DNA of 64,000 bases, taken from contig WARS01000051.1 in NCBI GenBank assembly GCA_008933995.1, positions 3,162,001 to 3,226,000 on the forward strand, written 5' to 3'. Below are positions 46,780-58,900 of the stretch, piece by piece. Origin of the DNA: Datnioides undecimradiatus (Eukaryota; Chordata; Actinopteri; Lobotiformes; Datnioididae). A program made the position numbers and the translations under genes. The notes under the pieces were generated by a model. That model saw only the letters and a program-made list of their open reading frames with translations. It did no database searches and was not told the origin of the DNA. Position 1 is the stretch's first letter, and every line of letters begins with the position of its first letter.

Positions 46780-47849
46780 TATCCACGGACAACCCACAAC
46801 CTGCGCCAGCTCGTCACCTGCAAACACCAAAAACAGACTACAGTCAGCACACAAACCAGTCTGATAAACTGAGTCTTGTTAAGTTTGGATATTATTCTGA
46901 GGCGTCACACAGTAACTGCTTGCTGTCACTGCAAGGTCAGGCAGGAACTGACCAGTGTTGTGACTGTGTCTTAAAGACACAGTAAAAACAAATCAGAGGT
47001 CAGAGCAGGATACTTTTGGGAGATACCATAACCAACCTTGTTTAATAAAAACACAAGTTCAGGTGAAAATCATTTGGGTTTGAGCCCTAAAATTTACTCC
47101 TCTTTGAATGTAAGTGTTGTGTATTTCTTTCTGTTGTAATGCCGACTGTCTGCGTCCAGTTAAGAAGAGAAGAGTGTAGCATGAAAAAGACTAATTTCAG
47201 TGTTCACTCCAGACTGTGTTTTTATCGCTGCCAAGCCAGAAGAACAACTGTGTTTCATAAAGCTGTTGCACATCAGGTAGCGAGGCGTGACTTTAAGTGT
47301 TCATTTGGTGCTCAAAACACACATCATCAAAGGCGTGTTTGTAACTGAAATCGACATAACAAGCAGAAATCACTTTTCCATCAAATTATCCAATAGGCAG
47401 CAACAGTGACTGATGTGCTTCCACCAAAATACTGCTAATTGTTTATGTTGTTATTCACTTTGTTAATCCAGACATTGTCCAGTCTTTATCCAGAATATAA
47501 TCAGAATATACAGAACGTTCCTAACAAGCTCCGAAAGCCCACAGTGTGTGTGGTTTAAATGACAGACACACACTCAGCTCCAGAATGGACAAAAAAAACC
47601 AAGACACTCTTCATATATGACAAGTTTTGCCTCACGTTTCGCTTCAAAACAGTGTCACCATCATGCATCTGTATCGCAGCACTTATTTATCAGACAGCAC
47701 CATAAATTATGAGCATAATGCCACTGCCAAGGTGTCAGAAGACAAACTACCTTTTGTTGTCTTATTAGTAAATGTGTTAAAGCACCTCTATATCTAAGGT
47801 GCTTTTCTACTTGAACAATATCCACTTTGATTATTTTAAGTTTGAATAA

Positions 47850-48078
47850 TACTGCAGGATCCACTGTCTTTGTACAGTGTGTTAATTCTCATTCATACTG
47901 CATGATCCAGTGTCTTTGTACAGTGTGTTAACTCTCATTCATCCTGCAGGATCCACTGTCTTTGTACAATGCGTTACTCTCATCCATCCTGCAGGATCCA
48001 CTGTCTTTGTACAATGCGTTACTCTCATTCATTCTGCAGGATCCACTGTCATTGAACCATGTGCTTCTCTCATTCATT
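47850..48078 (+). repeat. Minisatellite, about 46-bp unit, five copies
   Basis: Five tandem units of 45-49 bases (starts near 47850, 47896, 47942, 47987 and 48032) share a core CAGGATCCACTGTCTTTGTA and end in CTCTCATTCAT. Units 3 and 4 are almost identical and the last is most divergent. It lies in the first intron of senp3. Confidence 0.9.
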
Positions 48079-48942
48079 CACTTAAGATACAGTGTAACGG
48101 CGTGTAGATGGAGCTAAATACCACCCCTTGCTAAACATATTGGCAACAAAATGACTCCATAAATTCGCTGGAATAAAGCCGCTGAAACCAACTATTTTCT
48201 GCTATTTTCTACTCATACTCTGGTTAAGGTATGAGCTCTAAATTAAGACTGTGATGTCTGGCTGTCCAGCCACGCGTATGCAGCATAGATCATGTGTATT
48301 GCCGTGACTTTTCAAGTTAAAAAAAAAAGCTGTAAATTATAAATTTGACCGCAATCCCTTCAAAGTTAAACGCCCGGGTATTGGAGAAGGATGAGCCGAC
48401 CCCTGCGGTGGGGTAATCTCAAACCGGGCCTAACGTTATTCGTTACATGCACCGCCACTCCACACCAAATTGAAAACTTGGCAACCCCGATTATGAATAA
48501 CTGCAAAGATTATGGTGAGACATGTGCCCTGTGCAGGAGAGACGGAGACTGAGATGAGAGCTGCAGCTCTGTGATAAGAACAATTCTTTCCGGTGCAGGC
48601 AATAGTCCTGACCGAGGCTAGCTTGTGCGCGTTGGGCTAAGTTAGCAGCACAGCCGTTACGGTTTAACCATTTCATCCAAATTAAAAATCGCTAGAATTG
48701 CAGGAGTTGTTTTATAATGAACTGTGGGTTGCTAAAACCCCTGTGCCACCATTAAAACAAATCTATTAACTGTCATTCTTTAATAATCCGTTGTCCATCC
48801 TTGCTAAAATGCTAGCTAGTTAGCCATGTTGTCGTTAGCTAGCTAGGCGATAGGTAGGCAGATACAATGCTAGCAACAACAAAATAAAATGCCGGGCGCA
48901 GTGTATTCATTGCATAGCTAGGTGCAGCAACTGTATGCTTAC

Positions 48943-49130
48943 CGTTGACCTGCAGCTTTATATGAATGTTTGTCCAGGCTGTTCGACTGAAAGCTGAGCA
49001 GGTTTGATTTTGGATGGTTATGGAACCAAAGCAAATGCTAACTCGTTAAACCTCATTCAATGAAGTCAGGTGTGGAGCAGCCCGATGTCACCTCCCTGCG
49101 AACTTAGATTACTTTAAGGTCTTCCGGTTC
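48943..49130 (-). promoter_or_regulatory. senp3: senp3 non-coding first exon and promoter
   Basis: On the minus strand a good donor (AACG|GTAAGC) ends an exon at 48943. The preceding 80 bases have no ATG, and the matching acceptor opens at 46817, 38 bases before the senp3 ATG. An ETS-type ACCGGAAG site (plus-strand CTTCCGGT at 49121-49128) lies at the expected promoter position of a TATA-less housekeeping gene. The start site is not fixed. The TATATAA-like string inside the exon is probably not used. Confidence 0.5.
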
Positions 49131-50382
49131 AGGGAAAATGCAAATACTCTACAAGAGATAGGGATTATAGCCAAAGGTGAACGTGGAACCGACAGGAGGA
49201 ATCGTGGTCCGTACGGGTACTGGGTCCGTACGGTGGATGCCCGGAGCCGTATCACTACAGAATTTTCGGTCTCATGTCAACTACAAGTCCGTCGCGCATC
49301 AATGGCGTCATCCAGGCTACTTTTTTAAAGGATAACCTTTTCTCATTAACCCCCAACTTCACTTTATTGAAAAAACATAAGGTACAACATTTATTTATTT
49401 ATTGTCCCGGTAATTGTTTCATTTTTTAAGTTTTTGGTACAGTTGAACATCGCCTCCATTTCTCTTGCATTCATTGAATTAGTTTGCTTGTGGAGACCAC
49501 CAAAGTTCTGTTGTAGGCTGCTTGGCTTTGTTTTGTCGTTTGAGACAGAGTGAGGCTACTTATCAATCATTTCCAGTTTTTATGCAGACCAGCTGCTGGT
49601 TGTATTTTAGCTATAAGACATAAGCCCCTTTCACAATGCACGAAACATCACACTAACGCCTGCAAACATCTGGCTTTTGTCTCTAATGTGAAAGCAGTCA
49701 CAGGTGTTTATTGGCTCCGGCCACAATCCGCAGTGTTGCAAACACACCACCTGGGCAGAAGCCCCTGTTTTCGCCCCCCTTTTTCAAAGCAGGTCTTCCC
49801 CAGATATGGGCTGCATGGTGAAGTGTAATCAGACAGGGCACCGAACCCCAATTTGCTCCTGATGGCTGCCCCATCTGTATGTGAATGAGTGAACTGAATG
49901 TTCTCTGAATGTAAAGCACTTTGAGTGGTCGGGAGACTAGAAAGGAACTACATAAATACTGTCCATTTCCCATTTACAGTCTGATTATTATTAAGTAGAA
50001 TATCAAAGTATGAAATATGGAACATTAAATCTGAAAACAGTATGAATTGTTAGAATGTAGGATGTAGAAATGTGTTTTGTTTCTCAACACACCATGTTGC
50101 CCAGTGACGAGCAAGCAGCATCTACCAGCTGTAACTGATGTAAGTTAGTATACCAAGTAACGTCTCTGAGTCAGGACCAGAGTTATGTGCCATTATGTGA
50201 CCACTTAAAGGTGCGTTTATGTGATCATGTTCTGTGCTTGTGTGCATCTGCACCATTGACGTAAAACGTTAGCAGAGAGCAAACATCGAAACCCAAGCTT
50301 CCTGTCAAAGACAGTTTCTGTAAAACAAGCTGGATAAAATGGTATTTGATATTCCATTTTATTTGAAGTAACAAACTGCACA
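49131..50382. other. Intergenic spacer with one SINE copy
   Basis: No exon seen. Near 49207-49237 a GGTCCGTACGG motif occurs twice. A SINE copy occupies 49811-49978. The right part, up to 50358, could include the end of the neighbouring SPRY-domain transcript, with a minus-strand AATAAA at 50358-50363. Confidence 0.4.
49811..49978 (+). mobile_element. tRNA-derived SINE, 5'-truncated
   Basis: Starts with a CTGCATGGTGAAGTG stretch that matches the mid part of the 2443-2702 copy, then CCAATTTGCTCCTGATGGC, and ends with the shared tail AAAGCACTTTGAGTGGTCGG and TACATAAATACTGTCC. The tRNA head is missing. Confidence 0.7.
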
Positions 50383-50495
50383 CAGTGCTGTGAAAAACTA
50401 TGTGCCCCCTTACAGATTTCTTCTGTTTCTGCTTTTTTTTTTGTCACACTTGCATGTTTCAGAAATCTGTAAGGGGGCAAATTTTCACAACACTG
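50383..50495. mobile_element. Foldback MITE
   Basis: The element begins CAGTGCTGTGAAAAACTATG and ends as the inverted counterpart. Inside, a 19-base stretch (TGCCCCCTTACAGATTTCT) is perfectly inverted at 50403-50422 and about 50460-50479, around a loop of about 37 bases. I recognise the CAGTG(C/T)TGTGAAAA ends from a common fish non-autonomous DNA transposon. I did not find a clear target-site duplication. It sits close to the probable end of the SPRY-domain gene. Confidence 0.7.
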
Positions 50496-50879
50496 TACAT
50501 GATAGTTCAGTGCTGTTCCGAAAGCAACATACAATGAAAAATGATTCAAAATTTAAGAAATGCAAGTAAGTCGATTTTTAATTCAATTTATATATACACA
50601 CATTCATTTTTTGAATGAATAAAAGAACCAACCATTGAACAAATGTACTCTTTTTGAAACAACTCGTCAGTTTTAAGTAGTGAGATGATCCATGTTCTTA
50701 TTCTACACTCAGCATGTCTGATCTTTTGTGTGATTAATAGGAAACTTCTGCACAAAAAACTTAAAAGAGGCTACATTTGAAGAGAACATGTCTTCAACAG
50801 CAGCAACAGCTGTTGGAAATCAGCAGAATGCCTTTCTGTGTCCATAAAGCTGAAGAGACCCAGACAGGTGACTGAGCTA

Positions 50880-52806
50880 TCAGCTTTGTATTATTTTAAT
50901 GACTGTATGCCCATCCAGACACCCAAACAGAGGGATCAGGTTGTGTTGGAAGGTATCAGAAAAGGTATAGATGTGAACCCTTCGAACAACATCATAAAAA
51001 GACACCTGACCCTCTCCAACATCCACGTACACCCCAATCAGTCGGGGCATAGTGGCCTTCTGCAGGTTGGTGGGTTCTTCAGTACAGGCCCACAAACTGG
51101 AACCCTTCCATAGAACCCAGTATCCATTTGTGGGTGACATGGTGGACCTTTGCTTCTTGGACTCAGACTCTGACATCACACCTATTCTCCATTTACTGTT
51201 AGGGGATACCTCCACCTCCCAGTAGTGTCTCCCTGCAGTGATGATGGTGTCACCCAGCACAGAAGGCCACTCTGCAGAGTATTGGCTGTTGTCTGACAGA
51301 GGCCTGGAACTCACTGCTGCCTCCTGGACCTGTAGACAGTCAGGGGACACAAGCAGCCAGGAATGGCTTGTGCTGACATCCAACCGGACTGACACTGGGA
51401 TTGCAGGAATATTGTTAGTAGAGACTGTGCTGGTTGCAGTTTTATTTAAACTTTGATCTATTCTGTTCCATTATTTTCTGTTTTATAATTCTCTCATTAT
51501 TTAAAATACCAGATAAAAACTCATTTAGTATCTAATGTTGGTCATAGTAGTGTGCAGTATATACTTCATACTGCACACTGGTAGTCATATCAGGCTGCAA
51601 ATGGGCTGTTCTGGAAGCAGTATCTATCTGCAAATCCTGGTCTTTATAAAAAGAAGAATATTCTTTTGCCAGTGTGCTGTCATCATGTCATGCATTTTTT
51701 AAAATATGAACACAGAGAGATCAAGGTTGCACATACAATTGGAAAAAACACTATTCAGGTGTGCACCTAAAGAACACTATACACTGGACTAGCTTGGCGT
51801 TGGTATGTTTTGTTCATTCAAAAGATTCAAGAAAGAAAGTTTACCTGAAGCACTCTGAATCCACTGCCACACTGAAAGACAAAAACATAGTATATTAGAA
51901 GTATGAACATATAAGTTCTCTTGGGTTTCACCACTGATCTATGATTGCCATTTATTGCACATAATGTCATATTGCTTTGTCAATTCATTACATTACAAAA
52001 GTTGCAAGAAGTAGAATAAGGTTTTGTGATCTTCTGTAGTTTCCAGCCCTCTCATTCTAATCAGCTTGTGTGGTTGTCAGTGTGCAGCAGCTTAACTAAC
52101 TCACCTGAGTTAGGTATGTACTTTGGGTTTCCACTTCCTGTCCTCCATGCCTTTTGTTTGGTTGGCAGCCACAGCCTCGAAACAGCCTCCTGTAGGGTCA
52201 TATTCATCAAACAGTATTGTCGACTTATTCCTTTCTCTAAGAGTTCTACCTTGTGCTGATCATTTATTAGCACAGGTGCAGTGTGTTCAGGTTCATGAAC
52301 AGAGACTGTGAGAGTGGATCTAGGACTTAAACACAAACATATGGCTTACTTTTAGTAGAGTCTGGGCAGCGATGACATTTCTTTCAGAACACGACATTAT
52401 GCTTTTTACTTCATAACAACAACCTCTTTGCACTCTCTCCAACTCTTGCTCTCATCTCCACCAATATCCTCTTGGAACAACTTAACTCTCCCTGCCGTAA
52501 CTTAACTATCCCAAGACTTCAAAACGAGACTTTAGAACGAGATTTGAGCAAGACTTCGTTAGACAGGTTAACCAACAGACCAGATCAAGTGAAAGGTAGG
52601 GAACCACATTTTATTCCTACTTAGGATCTTTTCCTTAATTTGGAATGATTTAAGCTTGTCAGTGGCAAACGAAAGCACTTTTAGTACACGTATAAGTCAC
52701 TCAGCCTTGAAACATGGGAGAGTAGGATCCAGGTTGAAAAATACATTTCCCTTTAAACTCAAATAAAAAATACTCCTAGCATTGCTTCATCAATGCCCTA
52801 GTCTTC

Positions 52807-52843
<37 letters not shown>

Positions 52844-55800
52844 CAGTGTCCTCTGATAAAAGAGACCAAGCAACAAACTCTAGCAGTGGAAGAATGGCAG
52901 CCATCCTAGACTTCTTCAATTCCTTGGGATACAGCAGCTTCTTCAGTTCTTCATCAGACACACCATTAGCCTGTTAAAACACATGCACACACACACACAC
53001 ACACACACAAAATTATGCAGCAGCCCTTACAAGGACATTGCATCAACTTCTGTTTATTGTGGACATCCTACCTCACCTTCACAAAGACCTCAGAAGTAAC
53101 ATTTTGCTGCATTAGGACCAGGATTTGGTCTACTGGTTCTATCTAGGTCAGTGTTTATACCCAATCCAACAGAGTAAATCACACAAAAACAATTATACAC
53201 ACACACACACCTCTTTGATATCCCTCAACTCGACTGCCCACTGTTGAAGCCTGTCATTGTGTTTTTCCAGCTCAGTTTTCTCCTTGTTTGGAACATCTCT
53301 TCCTGTCCTCTTTTTATCTGTTGGCTTGGTTTCCTTTTTTGCCTGCAAACAGAAGGAACGGAGAGACACAGATTAACTACACTGTATAACAAGACCTGAA
53401 GGTCACTAGAGGAAGGCAGGATTTACTCAGTATTTACTCTTCACAGTTTATTTTAACCACATGTGATGCTGCTCCGCAGTGTGGAAAGTGGCTTTGTATT
53501 GTTTAAGTATAGAAGTAATGTTCCACATACATCTGTGCTCAGCAGAAATAAGTTATTTGGAGACAGTAGTGAGTGCGCACGATGTAGGACAAAAAAAGGA
53601 AAGATGAAGACTAAAAGCCACAAGCGTATAAACAATGCGTTTCAAAACATTAGCAAGCCTTTTCCATTTTGCTCCCAGAAACATATTAAACATGCTTTTT
53701 AAACCTTAAGTATACACATAATTAATGCTGCTGACGCACGTAAAATGAGAAAATACAGTCCATAAAGTCCAGTTTCAGTCTAATAGTATGTAAAATGCCA
53801 CAACACAGCACAGTGGAATTCTGGGAAAAAAACAGCAACCATAATTTTGTCCCGTCTAACATAACACTACACCATTTATGTTACTAAGTACTCTGGCAGG
53901 ATTGGCTGCCTACATGTATTTGATTGGTCAATGCAGCATATTGTGGAGAGAGCTGAGTCCAACTATTTTAAGGTGTGTCTCTAACATGGACACATAACTG
54001 TTAGCTAAAGACACCATGTGTAGGACGGGAGAATTACTTATGCATTCACCTTGTCTGGCTGAATTAGAATGGATTAGTCTTTGATACTGTGTAGCAGTGA
54101 TAAGGTATAAAGGATACAAAAAGTGAAGATGAATACGATGGAAAGGAAAATAGTGGGGTTTAATTAATTCAACATAAGGTTAACCACCATGTTCTGCTCC
54201 AGCTCCATGGCCTAGTGGAGGATCAGACTCTTGCTGGACTCCAGGCTGTGCTGCTCTTTGGTGCCTCCTTTTGGTTCAGCTTTCTCTCTGTCACATTTCA
54301 CCTAAATTGTGAGAAACAGTATACATATGTTTTATATGTAAATGAATGTAAAATAAAGTATCTTTTGTGAAATTGTGATAGGGAGTGTGTGATATAGAAA
54401 ATTAAACACAGAAAATAAGCTTTGAGGGAAGTATTTCTCTTCTCAGGAGAGTAGTGGCACACCTGGCCGATGTTGTTAACCTCCTCTGCCAGCTTCTGAA
54501 GAAGCTGTAGACACTCTGTCAGTGTCTGTGTCATCTTGAGATGAGGCTGAAAAGAAAAGAACAAAGGTAAACCTGTGGCTTCGTTCAGTGTCTATCACAC
54601 CATCACCCAGTCCACATTCACATTCTACCATCCATTTACACATTTTAAGGCATCCTGTAGTGTCCTGTAGAGGCAGAATGAAAAGACATCATTTAAGTCT
54701 CCACACTCTAATGAAACTGCAGGTTTTTGAAATGTAAAGACATAGATAACATTATAAACATAAACCATGTTCCATCTTTAATGTCATCTAATTTAAAAAA
54801 TCAAAAGTTTAAAAATAGATCATTATTAGTTAATTATTATTTATTATAGCAGCAAGTCTTTGTGAATAAGTCTCTACTGACTTTGCACATGTACAGTTTG
54901 GAATTTTCTCCCACTCATTGTTAAAAAAAACTGTTCAACTTCCTTCAAACTGTGAGCAGATCTCCCATGTGCAGCTCTCTTTTGGGCGTTCAGCATGTTT
55001 TCACTGGTCCCAGTTAGTGGCCCCATTATGAAAGTAAGTGCAGGCTTGTGTGATCGAGGTATTGTAGTATTTATTCAAAATGTTGCTAACAATGATCTAT
55101 TTGATTTTGTTTCCTACAATACGACATTGAAGATGGACTTAAACTTAAAAATATGTTTCTGTCTTAACATGTAAAAAGTGCAATTTCATAATGATTTGTA
55201 AACTTTTTATTTTCACTGTATGTGATGTTAGTTCACCTGGAATGCACTGAGGGAGGGTTCATTCCGTGAGACAGAGAATGAAGCACTGGTTTTAAACTGG
55301 GTATGTAGAAAAAAACCACAAAATATGATTAATACAAATTAATCCACTTTACTTCGTGATCCCTAACTCTGAAATGAAGCATGAACATAACCCCATTGAA
55401 GATAGACTTAAACTTAAAAACATGATTCTGTCTTAACATGTAAAAAATGCAATTTCATAATGATTTGTAAACTTTTTATTTTCACTGTATGTGATGTTAG
55501 TTCACCTGGAATTCACTGAGGGAGGGTCTATTCAATATGACAGAGTGTGAAGCAGCAATAGGTCTAAACTGAGTATGTAGAAAAAAAACACAAAATATGA
55601 TTAATACAAATTAATCCACTTTACTTCATGATCCCTAACTCTGAAATGAAGCATCCTCACATCCACAATGCCACACTCTGGAGCTGTCTTTGGCACATGC
55701 ATATGAAATAAGGATACTATCTACATGGGAATTTGTAATCCAAATGCAATCCAGTGCTTTTTTTTCAGACTATTGTCAGAAGTGTGAATTCAGTTAAACA

Positions 55801-55953
55801 GTAATTCTTTTTACTGTAGTTTGTGGCAATGTTGATTTTATACTTTAGAAGTACTTCAGCAGTAAGATGCCTGTCATAGAGTAAGAATACCTTCCTCTTG
55901 GTGAATGTGGTTTGGCTCGAAGTCTCTGAAAGATTTGGCGTGTTCGCTTCCAT
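50880..55953 (-). CDS. PRY/SPRY (B30.2) domain protein with N-terminal coiled coil
   Basis: Exons on the minus strand: 55891-55953, 55506-55568, 55237-55296, 54463-54546, 53211-53342, 52842-52970, 52105-52255, 51845-51871, 50880-51394. Their phases close to 407 residues. The last exon holds a full PRY/SPRY domain (about residues 237-407: RLDVSTSHSWLLVSPD, GRHYWEVEV, GYWVLW, GVYVDVGEGQVSFYD). Residues 63-135 are helical and charged, probably coiled coil. No RING or B-box is visible. It resembles fish TRIM or butyrophilin-type SPRY proteins, whose SPRY domains bind partner proteins or peptides, but I cannot name an orthologue. The first ATG in this frame is 55953. Another ATG at 55960 is in a different frame. 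An exon-like segment at 54182-54301 with an in-frame stop must be skipped for this model. The gene could be an aging pseudogene. Confidence 0.65.
51549..51579. repeat. Perfect 12-bp hairpin
   Basis: AGTGTGCAGTAT at 51549-51560 is exactly inverted at 51568-51579 around a seven-base loop. It lies in the intron before the last exon of the SPRY gene and is probably a small foldback element. Confidence 0.7.
52811..52841. repeat. (CA)n microsatellite forming a splice donor
   Basis: The run abuts the exon ending at 52842 of the SPRY gene, so the intron on the minus strand starts GTGTGTGTG. Further (CA)n runs lie at about 52987-53009, before the same exon, and 53196-53210, directly after another exon of the gene. 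Confidence 0.9.
54182..54301 (-). pseudogene. Exon-like segment with in-frame stop in the SPRY gene
   Basis: After a usable acceptor (ATTTAG) the minus strand reads VKCDREKAEPKGGTKEQ and then HSLESSKSLILH. A TAG follows at 54212-54214, then AMELEQNMV continues open in the same frame. The charged helical character matches the coiled coil expected here, and the phase fits the neighbouring exons. A single-base change, such as TGG or CAG to TAG, is the simplest explanation. No strong donor is visible after it. Either the exon is skipped or the gene is damaged. Confidence 0.45.
55125..55654. repeat. Tandem duplication of about 269 bp including an exon
   Basis: Units 55125-55393 and 55394-55654 are highly similar from CATTGAAGAT to GAAATGAAGCAT. 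Each carries one candidate SPRY-gene exon (60 and 63 nt) with acceptor and donor intact and the same phase. Confidence 0.92.
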
Positions 55954-58900
55954 CTTCCATCGAGTCAGTCGAGAGATACACAACTGGTAAAGACATGTAA
56001 CAACATGAAAGTGGGGCCAGCAGGTATATAGTAATGTGACTGTGTGTATCTTCAGGAGTTCCTGCTGTATGGATGATTCTAAACCTCCAGGATTATGTTT
56101 AACACTACATTCATTGCAAACTGCAGGAAATAATATGACATGTATTTAGCATCAGAGGGAGTAAAGGTGCCAATATTCCCCAACAGGAGTGCTTGTTGGA
56201 TTGATGAACAGAATGTAAAGCTTCTTTGTCCATATCTTTATAAAGCTGTAATTGGATCATCCGTACTTCACGCAGGAAACCACCAGCTGTTTCAGGGTTA
56301 CAGTCTCTCAAGAGCTTTTTCCTTTCTTTACACCACAGTTGCTGTCACTTGTCATGCTAACAATAAATGGCCAGACTGAGACAGGCGGATGTCCAGCCTG
56401 TGTGAAGCGTGACCGTCCTGAACAGCTAAAGTGACAGTATCACCAGTGTGGAGGTCAGGCCAGTGGGTGGGTCTTTAGCACAGTAACTTTAATGCAAGTC
56501 ACAGAAGTTGGCATCTTGGCACAGATCTGCAGTTACCAGTTAAATTTTGTTAACCATAACCACCATAATCTTTCCCCGACCATTACTGCAGATAAGGTTA
56601 TATTGCAGTTGTCCAACAGACAACTTATTGTCAAGACGTCCTCATTGCCAGGTCGTCAAAACCAGCATTTATCACAGGCCTCAGGAATCTCATACAGTCA
56701 TGCAAGCGATTCTCTAGTTCAGTTGCTTTTTTAACTAATGTGTGGTTACGTTTGGGAAAAGATGATGATCTGGGTTAAAATAAGTTGGTTAATACCTGAC
56801 ATAAGTGAGTGATAGAGGTATTTTGTAAGTGAAATTATGCACACTAGGTTTCTTGGCTTCACATTTTGTATGAAGTCACCTGACTCGTTCTGACCCACTG
56901 ATACTGCTACGGTTTGGTTTATATTGGAGTTATTTCAAAGCCAAAGGAGTTTACATGGACACTAGTATTAATAAATCAGTACAACTCAACATTTTACCCT
57001 GATTTCTGGAGTTTGGAGCAGTCAGGAGGAAGCCCTGCTCCATTGGTTTTCAGATCTAGAACATCAGAGCAACCAGACTAATTCTTGATTAACCGGTCAC
57101 CAAAGACAGCACATGTCCGTTACCCGTTCTCCAGCCCACAATCAACCAAAGCAATGTTGGTACCGAATGAATCCCAGTCATTTTGGACTTAGTTATCTAA
57201 CTGATTTCAAACACAAGCACTTTGATCAACCATTGGATTGCAGTCAGTCTTTCTTAATTACTGGATTGAGAGTTTTCTATAAACTATAAATACAGAAAAA
57301 TATGAATTATACTTCACAGTATCGTGAGTAAAGAGACTTACTTACTGCCTGAGATGTGTCCGTTGTTGATCTGTGAAGCAGTAGCAACAACATTTGTCTG
57401 AACTTGAGACTTTGGCCAGACCAGGAAATATTTTTATAACTGAAACCAATGTCACTAAACACTTTAATGACCAAATGTCTGTGGTAAGTTACATCTAAAC
57501 TGACACAGTGAACATTGAAACTGACTTTAAATTACCTACAACAACTGGGTGATTTGAGCACGACCCAAACTGTCTCACACAACATGAATGTGTAGTACAC
57601 AGAATTATCACAGATACACTATAGTTGTTTCTCCACTCCAACTTTTATATAGACAGGACTGCAGCTTCTGTTGAAGATGCAGGATGATTTACATTTCTTA
57701 AAGACAATTTCTTTATATTTGCCTGTCTTAGAATATAATTCAGCATTCATCCATACATACTACATTCATAACATACTCAGCTAAAGAAATGGAACAGCCA
57801 TCAGGAGCAACTGGGGGTTCATTATCCTGTCCAAAGACCCCTCAGCATGCAGCCCGAACCACCAGTCACCCAACGGGTGGACAATCCACTCTACCTCTCA
57901 GCCACAGCCGCCCTAATAAACCAGAAATATATCTGGAAGTTTCTGGAAGAGTGGGAAAAGCTATGAAAAAGCATGAAGTCCCTCAAATTTAAAGAACATA
58001 ATTACAAATTTAAAAAGACAATGACAGACGATTTGACTCTGGTAAAAGAGTTCTCATGAAATGTTGTAACTTCATGTTTCTGAAATTAGAGTAACAGCTC
58101 TGTATGTAGATGATATTTATTCATATGAAAAAGTATATTGAGCTTTATATTGAGTCAACAATTGCAGTACAACACACCCTTGCAATAAAAGCCATCTTTA
58201 TGAAACTCATAATCGGCTTTACTGACACTGTGTCAGTTAGGCAATGTGCTGTTGTTGTTCTGGAGTCCAGTCACAGAAATGCAAAATATTATTGTGGGTT
58301 TATACAGTTTGACTCTGTATCTATAGCTCTGGATCAGCCCATATAAGATGGAATAATACTCCAAAGTCACCCCTTTGTTTTGGATGGCTTAGATGAGTGA
58401 ACATCCTACAGGCTACTTGGCAGAGCGCTAAACTTCATGCCCTCCACCTCTTCCTAGTAGTCTTTCTACCTCCCCCCTCTCTGTGTGTCTTCAGGTACTT
58501 CCCAAGTCTCTTATATTGGATCCCTTAGGTCTTAGTCCCTCCTGCCGAGGACACATGGAGAGATAGAAGGAAACCATGCTAGGAGAGAGGAAACAAGAAA
58601 AGTGTTTTAGGAGTCATGAGAAGCATTACATGAAGCGACATCTGTTTCTGATGACAGCAGCAGCTGATCATAGCTGGATCAGCTGATCCCAGCTGGTTCA
58701 GCTGTGGAGACTTTTGTTGTGTCTGCACTGTGCTAATACACCAATAAAGACACACAGTTATGAGTGGCAGAGCAGCTGTGTTCTCTGTCTGTAGCCTGTT
58801 GGCTGCTGAGGAGACATGTTTTCTGTATTTATACTGTGTCCTGCTCAGAGGCATGGTGCCTACATGTTCTTCTCTAATTACTGATATTCTTTTTGTGAAA

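Noticed and set aside
52123..52255. Alternative frame of SPRY-gene exon 7 reading FDEYDPTGGCFEAV
   Set aside because: It looks coding-like but ends in a stop before the donor and does not match the phases of the flanking exons. The chosen frame joins on both sides.
55891..55960. Upstream ATG at 55960 as the start of the SPRY gene
   Set aside because: It opens a different frame that ends the first exon in phase 1, which does not join the phase-0 downstream exons.
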